Below, piece by piece: positions 62,652 through 64,000 of a stretch of DNA of 64,000 bases. Numbering within the stretch: position 1 is the first letter of the stretch; every line of letters begins with the position of its first letter. The DNA comes from Micromonospora sp. WMMD1155 (lineage in GTDB: Bacteria; Actinomycetota; Actinomycetes; Mycobacteriales; Micromonosporaceae), in contig NZ_CP120742.1 of the NCBI RefSeq assembly GCF_029581275.1, forward strand, positions 4,026,001-4,090,000, written 5' to 3'. The translations under genes were made by a program, and so were the position numbers. A model generated the notes under the pieces. That model had not been told where the DNA came from. It worked only from the letters and a program-made list of their open reading frames with translations, and ran no database searches.

Positions 62652-63449
62652 ATGCGTGTCGCCGTCTGCCAGCTGAACGCCCGGGACGACCGCAAGGCCA
62701 ACCTGGCCGCCGCCGAGGTCCTGCTGGAACGCGCGGCGGCGGGTGGCGCGGACCTGGCCGTCCTACCGGAGTACGTCGACTACCTCGGTCCGGCCGCCGG
62801 GCTGCCCGAGCCGGAGCCGGTGGACGGTGAGGTCGGCAGCTTCTTCGCCGGGATCGCCCGGAGGCTCGGGATCTGGGTGGTGGCCGGCTCGTTCCACGAG
62901 GCCGGGCCGGACCCGGAGCACACCTGGAACACGTCGCTGGTCTTCGACCGCAGCGGCAGCCTCGCCGCGAGCTACCGAAAGATCCATCTGTACGACGTCG
63001 AGATCCCCGGTCGGGTCTCCTATCTGGAGTCCGCGACGGTCGCGCCCGGGGTCCAAACCGTCGTGGTGGACGTCGAGGGCCTGCGCGTCGGTCTGTCGAT
63101 CTGCTACGACCTGCGCTTCCCGGAGCTGTACCGGTTGCTCGCCACCGACGGGGGAGCGCACCTGCTGGTGGTGCCGGCGGCATTCATGATGCACACCGGG
63201 CGGGACCACTGGGAGGTCCTGCTGCGGGCCCGGGCCATCGAGAACCAGTGCTTCGTCGCGGCGGCGGGCCAGACCGGCGACCACGAGCCAGGTCGTACCT
63301 GCTTCGGACGCAGCATGGTGGTCGACCCGTGGGGGACCGTCCTCACCCAGTTGCCGGACGGCCCAGGTGTGTCGGTCGTCGACCTGGACCTCGATCGCCT
63401 CGCCGCGATCCGGGCCGAGCTGCCCAGCCTGGCCAACCGCCGGCTGTAG
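62652..63449 (+). CDS. Carbon-nitrogen hydrolase (nitrilase superfamily, Nit2-like)
   Basis: The 265-aa cytosolic hydrolase has the Glu-Lys-Cys triad: VLPEYVDY (Glu, about 42), YRKIHLYDVEIPG (Lys, about 113), and LSICYDLRFPELYRLLA (Cys, about 149). The KIHLFD-like and CYDLRFPE motifs are typical of omega-amidase/Nit-type amidohydrolases that remove amide groups from alpha-keto amides such as deaminated glutathione. ATG at 62652 begins MRVAVCQLNARDD. Exact substrate not certain. Confidence 0.92.
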   Translation: MRVAVCQLNARDDRKANLAAAEVLLERAAAGGADLAVLPEYVDYLGPAAGLPEPEPVDGEVGSFFAGIARRLGIWVVAGSFHEAGPDPEHTWNTSLVFDRSGSLAASYRKIHLYDVEIPGRVSYLESATVAPGVQTVVVDVEGLRVGLSICYDLRFPELYRLLATDGGAHLLVVPAAFMMHTGRDHWEVLLRARAIENQCFVAAAGQTGDHEPGRTCFGRSMVVDPWGTVLTQLPDGPGVSVVDLDLDRLAAIRAELPSLANRRL

Positions 63450-63454
63450 AGCCC

Positions 63455-63679
63455 TCACCCCTCCAACAGGACACCGATCACCGCGAACCCGGCGATGGCC
63501 GCGGCGGTGACCAGCAGCGCGGTGGTCATCCGGGACCTGCCCCGTCGGGCGAGACGCCCCACCGAGAGCACCAGGACGACAAGCACGACCGCGCCGATCA
63601 CCACCTGCCAGAACGGCAGGAGGAGGCCGAGTAGCGCCTCCTCGGCGAACACCCTGCCCTCGATCCCGGACTCATCCAT
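63455..63679 (-). CDS. Small two-TM membrane protein
   Basis: The 74-aa protein has two TM helices (LLLPFWQVVIGAVVLVVLVLSV, about 14-35, and MTTALLVTAAAIAGFAVIGVLL, about 47-70) separated by a basic loop (RLARRGRSR). Function unknown. ATG at 63679 (MDESGIEGRVFAEE) is preferred over upstream in-frame starts that run into repeat-derived sequence. It converges on the nitrilase gene with five bases between stops. Confidence 0.65.
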   Translation of the reverse strand: MDESGIEGRVFAEEALLGLLLPFWQVVIGAVVLVVLVLSVGRLARRGRSRMTTALLVTAAAIAGFAVIGVLLEG

Positions 63680-63778
63680 GCCTGACACTCTGGCACGTCG
63701 AGGCAGCCCGCGTCCCGGGCTGCGCCGGGACTGTCGCCTGGTCGGACGCCGCGTCCGGCCGACAGCCACCGCGGGCCG

Positions 63779-64000
63779 GATTGCCGGGCCGTGCGGCGGT
63801 TGTTACGTGGGGGTTCTCGGGCGGGCCGACGGTCGTCGGGTGCTGGCTCGGGGGCCGTGTGGGCGGTCGTTACCGGCGGTTCCCGGCTGTGCGGGTGGCC
63901 GTCGCTTGCCGGTTTCCGGGCCATGGAAGCTGTCATTGCCTGCGGTTTCCGGGCCGTGCCGACCGTCATCGGGTGCCGCTCCGGGCCGTACCGGCGGCAG
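63779..64000 (+). repeat. 33-bp tandem repeat (minisatellite) running off the window
   Basis: Degenerate 33-base units start at 63779, 63812, 63845, 63878, 63911, 63944 and 63977, the last cut by the window edge. Each opens with a version of GGTTTCCGGGCC and continues with a GTG/GCG-rich part. Several frames remain open through the array on both strands because the period is a multiple of three, but none has a convincing start or family match. Confidence 0.8.

Noticed and set aside
63598..63969. A minus-strand coding frame through the 33-bp repeat
   Set aside because: The frame is open only because the repeat length is a multiple of three; the translation is low complexity with no ribosome binding site and it overlaps the better-supported small membrane protein.

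Overview
The window looks like a chromosomal segment of a high-GC actinobacterium of the Micromonosporaceae, most likely Micromonospora or a close relative. The evidence is strong GC bias at third codon positions, many GTG starts, 4-bp stop/start overlaps, a mycothiol-type DsbA oxidoreductase, a SigE-family ECF factor, an Rv2231c-like CobC, a LigB-type ATP-dependent ligase, and the tig-clpP1-clpP2-clpX block. The genus is inferred from gene style and order, not from a search. No prophage, insertion sequence, CRISPR array, rRNA or secondary-metabolite megasynthase is visible.

Layout. 1-6134: the 3' end of an M48 protease, an M20 peptidase, a repeat-rich gap, a small DUF222-like protein, ATP-dependent DNA ligase, a proline-rich membrane protein and SURF1. 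6314-14206: cobalamin and siroheme genes (an atypical CobB/CbiA, CobC, CobT, a CysG-like fusion), interrupted by an acetyltransferase and, on the other strand, a class A penicillin-binding protein. 14357-18363: a trehalose operon on the minus strand (otsA, then an otsB-GH15 fusion). 18507-19201: a VapBC-like pair. 19414-22969: ettA, a thioesterase, an unknown protein and a YbjN protein. 22992-29265: globin, MFS exporter, MscS channel, HNH endonuclease, a DUF6194 protein and a class F sortase with a wall-anchored-like secreted protein.

29376-40580 is the most coherent part. A divergent Lrp/AsnC regulator faces an eleven-gene operon for complete aerobic L-tryptophan catabolism: tryptophan dioxygenase, kynureninase, kynurenine monooxygenase, aminomuconate-semialdehyde dehydrogenase, oxopentenoate hydratase, acetaldehyde dehydrogenase, hydroxyoxovalerate aldolase, oxalocrotonate decarboxylase, RidA-type aminomuconate deaminase, 3-hydroxyanthranilate dioxygenase and ACMS decarboxylase. 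Together they would take tryptophan through 3-hydroxyanthranilate and 2-aminomuconate to pyruvate and acetyl-CoA. Only the N-formylkynurenine formamidase is not encoded in the run. A VapBC pair and an amidase follow.

42830-55800: small membrane and DUF5130 proteins, a Uma2 nuclease-fold protein, aminopeptidase N, a mycothiol-dependent-type DsbA protein, a DUF1015 protein, ribose-5-phosphate isomerase B, a secreted M14 carboxypeptidase, a SigE-family sigma factor with a membrane partner, and a small alpha/beta hydrolase. 56103-61086: tRNA-Gly(TCC), tRNA-Pro(TGG), trigger factor, ClpP1, ClpP2 and ClpX, with a ClgR-like box ahead of clpP1. 61111-64000: an XRE-cupin regulator divergent from an EamA transporter, a nitrilase-family amidohydrolase, a small membrane protein and a 33-bp minisatellite running off the window.

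No wholly new system is claimed. The observations most worth checking are the CobB-like protein with degenerate P-loop and glutaminase motifs, the tryptophan operon lacking a formamidase, the otsA / otsB-GH15 pairing, and the unusual number of short tandem repeats (11, 21, 33 and 36 bp).
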